Below, one piece after another: positions 1-7,004 of a DNA stretch of 10,386 nt. Location of the stretch: positions 1 through 10,386 of the forward strand of contig CAMHNT010000059.1 of the NCBI GenBank assembly GCA_946186535.1. The letters are read 5' to 3'. The stretch's first letter is position 1. Each line of letters starts with the position of its first letter. The DNA comes from an uncultured Clostridia bacterium. GTDB lineage: Bacteria; Bacillota; Clostridia; Oscillospirales; Acutalibacteraceae. Under the pieces are notes generated by a model that saw only the letters and a list, made by a program, of their open reading frames with translations, was not told the DNA's origin and did no database searches. Both the position numbers and the translations under genes were made by a program.

Positions 1-16
1 TAGCTAAAGCTTTTTG

Positions 17-46
17 AACCCCCAGTCAAACTGGGGGTTTTCGTTT
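17..46 (+). terminator. Intrinsic terminator of a plus-strand gene lying left of the window
   Basis: A 9-bp perfect stem (AACCCCCAG at 17-25, CTGGGGGTT at 31-39) with a 5-base loop is followed on the plus strand by a T-rich tail (38-46, broken by CG). Read on the minus strand the stem is followed by TCAAAAAGC with no T tract, so it works for plus-strand transcription. The gene it serves must end at or before base 16 and is not visible here. Confidence 0.85.
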
Positions 47-48
47 CA

Positions 49-94
49 CAAAAAAGGAGCTTGCCGCAAAGATTTCACATTGCGGCAAGCTCCT
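49..94 (-). terminator. Strong intrinsic terminator after the 73-residue gene
   Basis: A 14-bp perfect stem (56-69 with 80-93, core GCTTGCCGC) encloses a 10-base loop at 70-79; an A-T pair (55 with 94) extends it to 15 bp. On the minus strand it is followed directly by a run of T residues, the classic intrinsic terminator layout. It starts 16 bases past the stop codon of the small gene. With the plus-strand terminator beside it, it separates two converging transcription units. Because no clear terminator follows the his operon, it may also end his readthrough transcripts; that last point is inference. Confidence 0.93.
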
Positions 95-109
95 ATATAT
101 TTAAAGAAA

Positions 110-331
110 TCAGCCCAAATTAAAAGGCAGTTTAACCTTATCGCCAAGCTTTCCGGCAATTCCGCCCTTAACCTTTTCAAGTACAGAATCATAAACCTTG
201 GCGCACTCGGCCTCGGGGAGCTTTGTTTCCTTTGCGATAAACTTGATAGCCTCATCCTTGTTCTGGATGATTTTTAACAAATCACCGGAGTTTGAAAGCT
301 TCTCAACATACTGTGAAATTTTCTCGTTCAT
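110..331 (-). CDS. Small 73-residue protein of unknown function
   Basis: I do not recognise this protein. It is 73 residues, rich in Lys and Glu, with no signal peptide or membrane segment. It looks mainly helical: a helix around 2-23, another around 25-36, then a stretch 38-55 ending in LEKVKGG (51-57) and a Gly/Lys-rich tail (58-73). It is real by context: an AAAGGAG ribosome binding site (341-347) lies 9 bases before the ATG, an extended -10 promoter stands upstream and a strong terminator follows at once. It is transcribed in the same direction as the his operon but appears to have its own promoter. The layout of an acidic helical N-terminus, a Gly-Gly and a short basic tail loosely recalls Nif11-type leader peptides, but no modification or export gene is nearby, so this is only a suggestion. 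Confidence 0.8.
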   Translation of the reverse strand: MNEKISQYVEKLSNSGDLLKIIQNKDEAIKFIAKETKLPEAECAKVYDSVLEKVKGGIAGKLGDKVKLPFNLG

Positions 332-366
332 TGTTTATTTCTCCTTTTACGATTTAAAGTGTTTAT

Positions 367-395
367 ATTATAACACAAATTTGCTGCAACTGCAA
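367..395 (-). promoter_or_regulatory. Promoter of the 73-residue gene (extended -10)
   Basis: On the minus strand a perfect TATAAT (372 to 367) is preceded by TGT, giving the extended -10 pattern TGnTATAAT. A weak -35, TTGCAG (395 to 390), sits 17 bases upstream. The predicted start of transcription near 360 leaves a leader of about 30 bases before the ATG at 331. The extended -10 probably compensates for the poor -35. No clear operator is visible. Confidence 0.75.
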
Positions 396-445
396 GCAGG
401 ATTATTATTTGAAATTATTCAGAAAACACAATAAAAATTTTTCAG

Positions 446-571
446 CTAAGCAGTGATGAAGAATATCTTCTTTGCTTCATCAAAAGAAAACCACCGAGCG
501 CTGTCAATTTCATAGTTTGTACACGACACATCCTCTCTTTCGGCAACACAGTAAAAGTTAAGGATATTTGT
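446..571 (-). pseudogene. Remnant resembling the C-terminal end of a NUDIX hydrolase
   Basis: Between the operon's last gene and the small gene, one minus-strand frame stays open for 41 codons after an in-frame TAG (572-574) and ends at TAG (446-448). It reads like a protein tail: residues 5-11 are NFYCVAE and residues 21-34 are EIDSARWFSFDEAK. An acidic E-I/L-x-x-A-R-W-F-S-F-D-E-A pattern after a beta strand is typical of the C-terminal part of NUDIX hydrolases. The NUDIX box (GX5EX7REUXEEXGU) should lie upstream, but that DNA is the his phosphatase gene, so the catalytic part is missing. There is no in-frame ATG and no plausible start with a ribosome binding site. I infer a decayed gene whose 5' part has been lost. 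Family assignment is by motif impression only. Confidence 0.55.
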
Positions 572-588
572 CTATGGGGTATTAGTTT

Positions 589-1413
589 TTAGTATCGGAA
601 ATCTGTTTTATAAAATCCGTTATCTCCGAGCAAATAAATTCCCCTGAAGCCGCAGTCATAAGCGAGTCTGCACATTGCGTCAAGCTTATAATCTATTGTA
701 CAGATATCGTGGCTGTCGCTTGAAACTGTAATTTTTGCACCGAGATCCGCAAGCTTCTTCAGAATAGCAGCATTGGGATACGGTTCTGCTGTATAGCCTC
801 TTGACATACCTCCTGTGTTGATTTCAAATATTCTGTCCTGAGAAGAAAGCCTTTCAAGTGCTGTTTCATAAGCCGCAATATATCTTGAATTCATTCTGTC
901 GAACAGCTTACCGTCTCTGTTGAACTTTTCGGGCAAATCAAAATGACCGACTATATCACAGCCTGTCTTGTCAAAAATGTTTCCGACAAGCTTAAAATAG
1001 TCCTCCAAAAAAGAATAGATATCACCGCCATAAATCTCATCAACAGCAGCTATGAGAATATCTTTCGTTTCATCTACAGGTATATACTTACCGTCCTTGA
1101 AAACATAGTGAACCGAACCTATAAGATAATCGGTTTCTATAAGCGGTTCTACAGAAAACCAGTCCTGCTCCAAACCGAGATAGATCTTGATTTTATCCTT
1201 ATATTTTTCTTTCAGATTCAAAATATCATCACGATATTTCAGAGTATTTTCAGCACTCATACAGTAGCTTTTATCATGCTCAGTAAGGGCATGACCCGAA
1301 AAACCTATCGAGGTCATACCCTTTTCAATTGCGCTTAATATCATTTCTTCGGCGGTGTTTTTGCCGTCGCAGAAGGTTGTATGAGTGTGCAGATTCTGGC
1401 ACACATTTATCAT
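589..1413 (-). CDS. hisJ: Histidinol-phosphatase, PHP family (HisJ/HisK type)
   Basis: This cytoplasmic metal-dependent enzyme hydrolyses L-histidinol phosphate to L-histidinol, the penultimate stage of histidine synthesis. At 274 residues it has the usual length of the PHP-type HisJ/HisK enzymes of Firmicutes. The metal-binding PHP motifs are visible in order: HTH at 9-11, D16, GH at 40-41, E82 in GLEQDW, H102 in GSVHYV, GHFD at 156-159, E197 in EIN, and SDSHD at 232-236 near the end. Its ATG overlaps the hisIE stop as ATGA, implying coupled translation, with AGGAG about 11 bases upstream. It is the last his gene. HisB here lacks a phosphatase domain, so this is the only histidinol phosphatase in the window. 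The symbol hisK is used for the same family in lactic acid bacteria. Confidence 0.93.
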   Translation of the reverse strand: MINVCQNLHTHTTFCDGKNTAEEMILSAIEKGMTSIGFSGHALTEHDKSYCMSAENTLKYRDDILNLKEKYKDKIKIYLGLEQDWFSVEPLIETDYLIGSVHYVFKDGKYIPVDETKDILIAAVDEIYGGDIYSFLEDYFKLVGNIFDKTGCDIVGHFDLPEKFNRDGKLFDRMNSRYIAAYETALERLSSQDRIFEINTGGMSRGYTAEPYPNAAILKKLADLGAKITVSSDSHDICTIDYKLDAMCRLAYDCGFRGIYLLGDNGFYKTDFRY

Positions 1414-2060
1414 GATGTCATCTTCTCCTGCTTTACCTTGTGGTCGATGACGTGACGTGAAGCAAGCTCGTTGTGAATATCATCGAGAGTAATACCCATT
1501 TCGATCATCATAACCATTACATGGTAAGTAAGGTCAGCAACCTCGTAGATAGTTTCCTTTTTATCGTCAGCCTTAGCCGCAATGATAACCTCAGTACACT
1601 CCTCACCGACCTTCTTGAGAATCTTATCGATACCTTTTTCAAAAAGATAGGTTGTATAAGAGCCTTCCTTTTTCTCTACCTTTCTGCCGACAAGCATCTC
1701 CATGAGAGACTCGAGAGAAAAGCTATGAAGCTCGTCGCTTACATAAACGTCATCGTTAAAACAGGAATCCGTACCGAGATGACATGCAGGACCTTCCTTT
1801 TTAACGTAAACCGTTAATGCGTCCTTGTCGCAGTCTGTCTGAATTTTAACGATATGCTGAACGTTACCGGAGGTTTCGCCCTTTCTCCAAAGCTCCTGAC
1901 GTGAACGCGACCAGAAGCAGGTTCTGCCCTCTTTAATCGAAATTTCAAGACTTTCTCTGTTCATGTAAGCAACCGTCAGAACCTTTTTGCTGTCATCATC
2001 TACAACGACAGCCGGGATAAGTCCCTTTTCGTCAAATTTGAGTTCATCTATGTTAATCAT
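1410..2060 (-). CDS. hisI: Bifunctional phosphoribosyl-AMP cyclohydrolase / phosphoribosyl-ATP pyrophosphatase
   Basis: A fused HisIE protein (216 residues) that removes pyrophosphate from phosphoribosyl-ATP and then opens the adenine ring of phosphoribosyl-AMP, giving ProFAR. The HisI domain spans about 5-105: VAYMN (30-34), CFWSRSR (48-54), the metal-binding D76, D78 and D80, and the zinc cysteines C77, C93 and C100. The HisE domain (about 115-205) is an all-helical MazG-like fold with E153, E154, E157, E173 and D176 as likely metal ligands. I chose the ATG at 2060 because GAGGAG (2068-2073) lies 7 bases before it; an upstream in-frame start at 2096 would place that site inside the gene. 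The stop overlaps the phosphatase start by 4 bases. Also called hisIE. Confidence 0.95.
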   Translation of the reverse strand: MINIDELKFDEKGLIPAVVVDDDSKKVLTVAYMNRESLEISIKEGRTCFWSRSRQELWRKGETSGNVQHIVKIQTDCDKDALTVYVKKEGPACHLGTDSCFNDDVYVSDELHSFSLESLMEMLVGRKVEKKEGSYTTYLFEKGIDKILKKVGEECTEVIIAAKADDKKETIYEVADLTYHVMVMMIEMGITLDDIHNELASRHVIDHKVKQEKMTS

Positions 2061-2113
2061 ATCTATTCTCCTCATTGATTTAAAAATTTTAATCACATAT
2101 GTTTTAGGTAGTT

Positions 2114-2464
2114 TTATGTATTACAGAATACAGCTTCGACGTCCTTTGCAATGATAAACATATCTTCTCCGACATCTGTGTTCGAGAGGATATATACATT
2201 ATGACCTTTTGTAACTCCAAATTTCATGTTAATGTTTCGTGCGGTTTCACCTTGAGCAACAGTAATAAAATCTCCGTGTCCTTCATAAGAAAACGTCGTT
2301 ACCGCAGATATCATAAAAACCTGCTTAAACTTGATTATTATCTTATCCTCCTCGGCAATGTCTGTATAACCGTGCAGTCTGACTTCTCCTATGCCCGAAC
2401 CTGCCATTTCAAAGTCCATCCACAACTCTTTCTTTAAGTAAGAATTAATAATATCCGTATCCAT
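2114..2464 (-). CDS. Unrecognised 116-residue protein inside the his operon
   Basis: I do not recognise this protein. It is soluble-looking, with no signal peptide or membrane helix. After a short helix (3-14) and WMDFEMAGSG (15-24) the alternation of hydrophobic and polar residues suggests a mostly beta fold: strands near 27-33, 41-56, 65-70, 89-94 and 102-107. An acidic patch (TDIAEEDK, 34-41) and EGHGD (61-65) stand out. It sits 26 bases after hisF and 53 bases before hisIE, in line with the operon, with AGAGG 6 bases before its ATG, so it is almost surely co-transcribed. No catalytic signature is visible and all standard his activities are already covered by neighbours, so an accessory, regulatory or unrelated passenger role is possible. 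I cannot choose among these. Confidence 0.82.
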   Translation of the reverse strand: MDTDIINSYLKKELWMDFEMAGSGIGEVRLHGYTDIAEEDKIIIKFKQVFMISAVTTFSYEGHGDFITVAQGETARNINMKFGVTKGHNVYILSNTDVGEDMFIIAKDVEAVFCNT

Positions 2465-2490
2465 AAAAAACCTCTAAAAAACAAACCGAA

Positions 2491-3249
2491 TTACAGTCTT
2501 ACAATAATTCCGCTGCTGTCAAGATCCTTTTTCAGATCATGGATATCAACCTCACCGAAGTGGAAAATTGAAGCCGCCAGACCAGCATCAACCTTTGGCA
2601 ATGTATTGAAAAGCTCCGTAAAGTGGTCGATATTTCCTGCTCCGCCCGAAGCGATAACGGGAACCGTTGCAATCTCACAGACCGCACCGAGCATTTCAAG
2701 GTCAAATCCGTTTTTTACACCGTCTGTGTCAATGCTATTCAGAACGATTTCGCCCGCACCCATTGACTGACCTCTTTTTATCCACTCAATAGCGTCCATT
2801 CCCGTGTCCTCACGTCCTCCCTTGGCGAAAACGTGATATGTTCCGTCAACGCGTTTCGCATCAACGGAAAGAACAACGCACTGGTCGCCGTACTTCTGAG
2901 CAGCGGCATTAATCAGATCGGGGTTTCTGATAGCACCGGAATTAACGCTTACTTTGTCGGCGCCGCATTTCAGAACTCTGTCAAAATCATCAACCGAATT
3001 TATGCCGCCGCCTACCGTAAGGGGTATAAATATCGTGCTTGCAACCTCGCAGAGGATATCGGTAAACAAAGCTCTTCCCTCGGCTGATGCCGTGATATCA
3101 TAAAACACAAGCTCGTCTGCACCGTTGTCGCTGTAGAATTTTGCAAGCTTTGTCGGTGATGAAACATCGGCAAGACCAAGAAAATTTACTCCCTTAACTA
3201 CTCTTCCGTCCTTAACGTCAAGGCACGGAATAATTCTTTTTGTAATCAT
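2491..3249 (-). CDS. hisF: Imidazole glycerol phosphate synthase, cyclase subunit HisF
   Basis: HisF takes ammonia delivered by HisH and converts PRFAR into imidazole glycerol phosphate and AICAR, the latter feeding purine synthesis. At 252 residues it is a full-length (beta-alpha)8 barrel. The two catalytic aspartates are at the family's usual positions: D11 in CLDVKDGRVVKG and D130 in LSVDAKR. Phosphate-binding glycine motifs are TVGGGI (78-83) and ASGGAGN (200-206). The ATG overlaps the hisA stop (ATGA), and GGAGGG lies 6 bases upstream inside the hisA end, so the two are translationally coupled. HisH, its glutaminase partner, lies just upstream of hisA. Confidence 0.97.
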   Translation of the reverse strand: MITKRIIPCLDVKDGRVVKGVNFLGLADVSSPTKLAKFYSDNGADELVFYDITASAEGRALFTDILCEVASTIFIPLTVGGGINSVDDFDRVLKCGADKVSVNSGAIRNPDLINAAAQKYGDQCVVLSVDAKRVDGTYHVFAKGGREDTGMDAIEWIKRGQSMGAGEIVLNSIDTDGVKNGFDLEMLGAVCEIATVPVIASGGAGNIDHFTELFNTLPKVDAGLAASIFHFGEVDIHDLKKDLDSSGIIVRL

Positions 3250-3971
3250 TTTTCACCCTCCGACGCTATTCTTATAGCTTCCTTCAAGTCAATCGAGCCT
3301 GTATAGAGAGCCTTTCCGAGTATTGCACCGTACATATTCATTTCCGTAAGTGTGCGGACATTTTCAAGGTTTGAAACTCCGCCGGAAGCGACAATATCCA
3401 TTTTAAACTGCTTTGAAAGATCTTTGTAAAGCTCTATGTTTGTACCCGACATTACACCGTCCTTAGAAATATCGGTACAGATAACCGTCTTTACTCCGAT
3501 ATCCTCGAGCTGACGGCAGAACTCAAAGCAGTCGAGCTGTGAAACCTGTGTCCAGCCTTTAATGGCAACCTTACCGTCCTTTATGTCTACTCCTACAGCA
3601 ACCTTTTCACCGTAGGTGCTGACAGCTTTTTTCAGAAATTCCGTATCCGTAACTGCGGCAGTACCGAGAATCACTCTCATAACTCCGAGATCTAAGTATT
3701 TCTCAATCGCCTCAATCGAACGGATACCACCGCCGATCTCGGCTTTCAGACCGCTTTCCTTAACGATGCTTCTTACAACCTCAATATTTGCATTCGAACC
3801 GTCTCTCGCACCGTCAAGATCTACAATGTGAATATACTCTGCGCCTGCCTCAACGAACGATTTCGCAACGTCTACGGGGCTGCTGCTGTAAACTGTCTTT
3901 TGGTTGTAGTCGCCTTTAAAAAGTCTGACCGCACAACCGTCTATTAAATCTATTGCAGGAAAAATTTTCAT
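3246..3971 (-). CDS. hisA: ProFAR isomerase HisA
   Basis: HisA opens the ribose of ProFAR by an Amadori rearrangement to give PRFAR, the substrate of HisH/HisF. It is a 241-residue (beta-alpha)8 barrel related to HisF. The catalytic acid/base aspartates are D8 (FPAIDLIDG) and D129 (VGVDIKDG); the half-barrel repeat shows as EIGGGIRS (78-85) and ASGGVSN (195-201), both phosphate-binding. AAGGAC lies 7 bases before the ATG at 3971. The gap to hisH is 24 bases and the gene overlaps hisF by 4 bases. Nothing is unusual in length or motifs. A dual HisA/TrpF enzyme (PriA) is less likely in this lineage, but the sequence alone does not rule it out. Confidence 0.96.
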   Translation of the reverse strand: MKIFPAIDLIDGCAVRLFKGDYNQKTVYSSSPVDVAKSFVEAGAEYIHIVDLDGARDGSNANIEVVRSIVKESGLKAEIGGGIRSIEAIEKYLDLGVMRVILGTAAVTDTEFLKKAVSTYGEKVAVGVDIKDGKVAIKGWTQVSQLDCFEFCRQLEDIGVKTVICTDISKDGVMSGTNIELYKDLSKQFKMDIVASGGVSNLENVRTLTEMNMYGAILGKALYTGSIDLKEAIRIASEGEK

Positions 3972-3995
3972 TATCTTTGTCCTTTCATAAAGGCG

Positions 3996-4607
3996 TTATA
4001 TTTCACAGAATGCCTTGAGGATTTTCATACCAACCTCGCCGCTTTTTTCCGGGTGGAACTGTGTACCGTAAACGTTTCCGGAGCTTACAGCCGCCGTTAC
4101 ATCAAAACCGTACTCGGCTGTTGCGATGAGAGAAGCTTCGCAGTCTGCACCGTAAAACGAATGTACAAAATATACACAATCTCCCTCGTTAATATACTTA
4201 AACAGCGGCGATTTCTTTTCCGTAAATTTCAAGGCATTCCAACCGATATGCGGAATTTTGTAGTCGCTTGAAACCTTGTCAGCTATAGGCTTGATACTTC
4301 CTTTTATAAGTCCGAGACCTTTATGCTCGCCGTATTCATAGCTTTTTTCGAACAGAAGCTGCATACCGAGGCAGATACCCAGAATCGGTTTGCCCTCATT
4401 TGCGAGATCAATCAGAAGCTGTGCAAGACCGCTTCCGAAAAGTTTGTCCGCAGCGTCACCGAATGCGCCTACTCCCGGAAGAATAACTCTGTCTGCATTT
4501 CTTATGGTTTCAGGATCGCTCGTTACGACGACCTCTTCACCGATATATGAAAATGAACTTTTCAGCGAAAACAAATTGCCTACGCCGTAATCTACTATTG
4601 CTACCAT
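3996..4607 (-). CDS. hisH: Imidazole glycerol phosphate synthase, glutaminase subunit HisH
   Basis: HisH is the class I glutamine amidotransferase subunit that releases ammonia from glutamine and channels it into the HisF barrel. It is 203 residues, a normal length. The catalytic triad is visible: nucleophile C79 in the elbow GICLGMQ (77-83), and H185 with E187 in QFHPEKSG (183-190). The oxyanion region is PGVGAFG (44-50) and the N-terminus DYGVGNL (6-12) is characteristic. Its ATG follows the hisB stop with no spacer; an AAGGGAG ribosome binding site lies inside the last hisB codons. hisH and hisF are separated by hisA, a common arrangement (H-A-F). Confidence 0.96.
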   Translation of the reverse strand: MVAIVDYGVGNLFSLKSSFSYIGEEVVVTSDPETIRNADRVILPGVGAFGDAADKLFGSGLAQLLIDLANEGKPILGICLGMQLLFEKSYEYGEHKGLGLIKGSIKPIADKVSSDYKIPHIGWNALKFTEKKSPLFKYINEGDCVYFVHSFYGADCEASLIATAEYGFDVTAAVSSGNVYGTQFHPEKSGEVGMKILKAFCEI

Positions 4608-5195
4608 TTACAGTACTCCCTTCGTGGACGGAATTTCGTCTCCCAATTCTTCATCAATAGCGACAGCCGTTCTCATAGTTCTTGCGAAAGCTTTGAAAAT
4701 ACCCTCGGCTATATGGTGGGAATTTTTGCCCCGAAGCTGTTTTATGTGGAGAGTAACGTTGCTGCTTCTTACAAACGCAGCAAAAAACTCCTCAACAAGC
4801 TCCGTGTCAAAGGTTCCGATTTTATCAGACGGGAAATCTGCTTCAAAGCAAAGACAAGCTCTTCCCGAAATATCAACAGCGCAAAGAATAAGAGTCTCGT
4901 CCATGGGAAGAATAATGTGACCGTAGCGGTTGATCCCCCTCATTTCACCAAGGGCTTCCGAGAAAGCCTTTCCGAGACAAATACCGATATCCTCAACGGA
5001 ATGGTGATCGTCAACGTATGTATCTCCGTCACATTCCAGATTCAGATCAAAACGTCCGTGACGTGAAAAAAGCGTCATCATGTGATCAAGAAATCCGACG
5101 CCAGTATTGACGGAAGAATCTCCGGAGCCGTCAAGGTCGATACGAAGCTTGATATCTGTTTCGGCGGTTTCTCTTCTTATTTCACCTATACGCAT
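4608..5195 (-). CDS. hisB: Imidazoleglycerol-phosphate dehydratase (monofunctional HisB)
   Basis: HisB dehydrates imidazole glycerol phosphate to imidazole acetol phosphate. The 195-residue protein is the single-domain form with no N-terminal phosphatase, consistent with a separate PHP phosphatase at the operon's end. The manganese-binding signatures are FLDHM (35-39), DDHHSVEDIG (62-71) and SHHIAEGIFKAFAR (159-172), the two halves reflecting the internal duplication of the fold, with STKG (190-193) at the C-terminus. A clear AAGGGG ribosome binding site precedes the ATG. The start is supported by the immediate typical opening of the domain (RIGEIRRET). The gap to the methyltransferase-like gene upstream is 19 bases, and the stop abuts hisH. 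Confidence 0.96.
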   Translation of the reverse strand: MRIGEIRRETAETDIKLRIDLDGSGDSSVNTGVGFLDHMMTLFSRHGRFDLNLECDGDTYVDDHHSVEDIGICLGKAFSEALGEMRGINRYGHIILPMDETLILCAVDISGRACLCFEADFPSDKIGTFDTELVEEFFAAFVRSSNVTLHIKQLRGKNSHHIAEGIFKAFARTMRTAVAIDEELGDEIPSTKGVL

Positions 5196-5214
5196 ACTTG
5201 CACCCCTTCTGCAT

Positions 5215-5892
5215 TTATTTTCTTATCACAAGAACCCGGTTTGCTCCCTTTTGAAACTCATACTCAGTATTCTTGATTTCAACGTTATATTTCTCTTTAT
5301 AGTGAGCAATAACCGAAGTAATCATCTCGCTGTCATTGCTGTCAAGATCACACAAAGGGAAAATTCTGATTTCCCTGCATACTCTCAGCATTTCGTCAAT
5401 GGCGTTGATATGGAATTCATATCCGAGCGCTGTATACATCAAAAGGAAATGGGAGCTAAGACCGATATCAAAAGAATTGTCTTCAAAATCGAGTCTGTTC
5501 GGCAGTTCATGGTAAATGTATCTTCCCTCAGCTTTTCCCAAGTCATAGTCGTCAAGAAATTTGTTCATTGCGGTCATACGGATATTTTCAAGCTCGTCAA
5601 GGTTTTTTATATTAATCCAAATATAGTTGTCCTTATTATCCGCCATTTGTTGCATGACCGTTACCCTGACTTCTTCAATACGAGCCTGAAGCTGTTCTCT
5701 TGAAAACTGATATATCGGGTCAAATGATGTAACGGAACATCCTGCTTTTTTCGCTTCGGAATTGAATGCGGCAGGACCGTCGCCAAAGCCTGCTATTTTC
5801 TTTTTCATATCATCATCGTTAAGAATAAACATCATTTTGTACTCGTCAATGTTCCTACCCCAGGGAACTACACTGTTTAATTTAAATGCCAT
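5215..5892 (-). CDS. Putative SAM-dependent methyltransferase within the his operon
   Basis: This 225-residue soluble protein looks like a class I Rossmann methyltransferase of unknown target. Residues 35-44 (GFGDGPAAFN) fit the GxGxG SAM-binding motif I, D58 in SFDPIY (56-61) fits the acidic residue after the second strand, and ELPNRLDFEDNSFDIGLSS (129-147) fits the motif IV region, followed by a helix (EMLRVCREI, 167-175) and a strand. The opening NSVVPWGRNIDEYKMMF (6-22) recalls a conserved family usually annotated only as a SAM-dependent methyltransferase. GGAG lies 7 bases before the ATG; the gaps are 35 bases to hisC and 19 to hisB, so it is co-transcribed. No histidine step needs a methyltransferase. 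It may be a passenger or may act on a product linked to the pathway; neither is shown. The region between motif I and motif IV (65-128) is long and helical. Confidence 0.8.
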   Translation of the reverse strand: MAFKLNSVVPWGRNIDEYKMMFILNDDDMKKKIAGFGDGPAAFNSEAKKAGCSVTSFDPIYQFSREQLQARIEEVRVTVMQQMADNKDNYIWINIKNLDELENIRMTAMNKFLDDYDLGKAEGRYIYHELPNRLDFEDNSFDIGLSSHFLLMYTALGYEFHINAIDEMLRVCREIRIFPLCDLDSNDSEMITSVIAHYKEKYNVEIKNTEYEFQKGANRVLVIRK

Positions 5893-5927
5893 ATATTTTC
5901 TCCATTTTTCATTAAATGGGTAGGTAA

Positions 5928-6986
5928 TTATTTCAAAAGCTTTTCCGTAACTTCAAAAAGCTTATCCATTTGTTCACGTGTTCCGACCGTAATTCTTACA
6001 TAGCCGGAAATCAAAGGATTTGAGAAATGGCGCACCAGAACGCCGTTTTCCTTAAGCCTCCTGTAATAGTCCTCACCGATGATTTTATCCGACTTTGCAA
6101 ATATAAAGTTAGTATCGGAATCAAGATAATCAAAACCAAGCTCAGAAAGTCTTCTTTTCGAATACTCTCTGATTTCAACGATCTCCTTACAGCGATTCAT
6201 ATAATAATCGTTGTCGTCAATAGCCGCTTCACCTGCCGCCAATGTCAGACGGTTGATATTGTAAGGATTTGTCGAATACTTAATTCTGTTCAGATCGTCA
6301 ATCAGCGATTTTGAACCGAACGCATAACCAAGTCTTGCACCCGCCATTGAGCGTGACTTTGAATATGTACGTACTACCAGAAGATTCTCGTATTTTTTTA
6401 CCAGCTCAATGCAGGATTTGCCACCGAAATCAACGTAAGCCTCATCAATAAGAACAACGTTATCCGGGTTGGATTTTACAATTTTTTCGATTTCGTCCAC
6501 CGACAGAGAAAGTCCCGTAGGTGCATTCGGGTTTGCTATGACCACTGTTTTGTTTATATTCAGATAGTCGTTTACATCAATCGTAAAATCTTCTTTTAGA
6601 GGAGCTTCCGTGTAATCAACGCCGTAAAGATCGCCATACACCTTATAAAATCCGTAGGAAATATTCGGGAAAACAGCACCCTTTTCTTCCGAACAGAAAG
6701 CCATAAATGCAAATGAGAGAATCTCGTCGGAACCGTTAGAGATAAAAACATTCTCGCTTTCAAATCCGTAAAGCTCGGCTATCTTTTTCCTTAGAACCTT
6801 ACAATCGGGATCGGGATAAAGATTGAGCTTTGAAACCTCCGCTGAAGAAATTCTGTCGAGAACCCCCTGTGAAGGCGGAAACGGCGATTCATTTGTATTA
6901 AGTTTGACGTATTCCATATCCTTCGGTTGTTCGCCGGGAACGTATGCTTCAAGCGACTGATATTTGTTAATAAGAAATTTGCTCAT
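5928..6986 (-). CDS. hisC: Histidinol-phosphate aminotransferase HisC
   Basis: HisC transfers an amino group from glutamate to imidazole acetol phosphate, giving histidinol phosphate. It is a PLP-dependent fold-type I aminotransferase of 352 residues. Visible are LNTNESPFPPS (29-39), SNGSDE (83-88) for the cofactor phosphate, NPNAPTG (152-158), DEAY (181-184), the Schiff-base lysine K210 in TYSKSRSMAGARLGY (207-221), and the substrate-carboxylate arginine R331 in YVRITVGT. I set the start at the ATG 6986 because AAGGTG sits 8 bases upstream; an upstream in-frame TTG at 6992 is only two bases from that site. hisD ends 18 bases upstream. HisC-like enzymes can accept other aromatic amino acids, but the operon context fixes the role. 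Confidence 0.96.
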   Translation of the reverse strand: MSKFLINKYQSLEAYVPGEQPKDMEYVKLNTNESPFPPSQGVLDRISSAEVSKLNLYPDPDCKVLRKKIAELYGFESENVFISNGSDEILSFAFMAFCSEEKGAVFPNISYGFYKVYGDLYGVDYTEAPLKEDFTIDVNDYLNINKTVVIANPNAPTGLSLSVDEIEKIVKSNPDNVVLIDEAYVDFGGKSCIELVKKYENLLVVRTYSKSRSMAGARLGYAFGSKSLIDDLNRIKYSTNPYNINRLTLAAGEAAIDDNDYYMNRCKEIVEIREYSKRRLSELGFDYLDSDTNFIFAKSDKIIGEDYYRRLKENGVLVRHFSNPLISGYVRITVGTREQMDKLFEVTEKLLK

Positions 6987-7004
6987 TTTCAAGACACCTT
7001 TTTA

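Noticed and set aside
455..481. Intrinsic terminator for the his operon formed by GATGAAG and CTTCATC
   Set aside because: The loop is 13 bases, the arms lie inside the NUDIX-like remnant, and no T tract follows within the distance an intrinsic terminator needs.
943..1338. Plus-strand reading frames opposite the his genes, such as this 131-codon one
   Set aside because: They lie antisense to genes with clear family motifs, have no ribosome binding sites and read as low-quality protein.
2081..2098. AT-rich imperfect palindrome upstream of hisIE
   Set aside because: It is made almost only of A and T, is imperfect and has no terminator or promoter layout; chance is enough to explain it.
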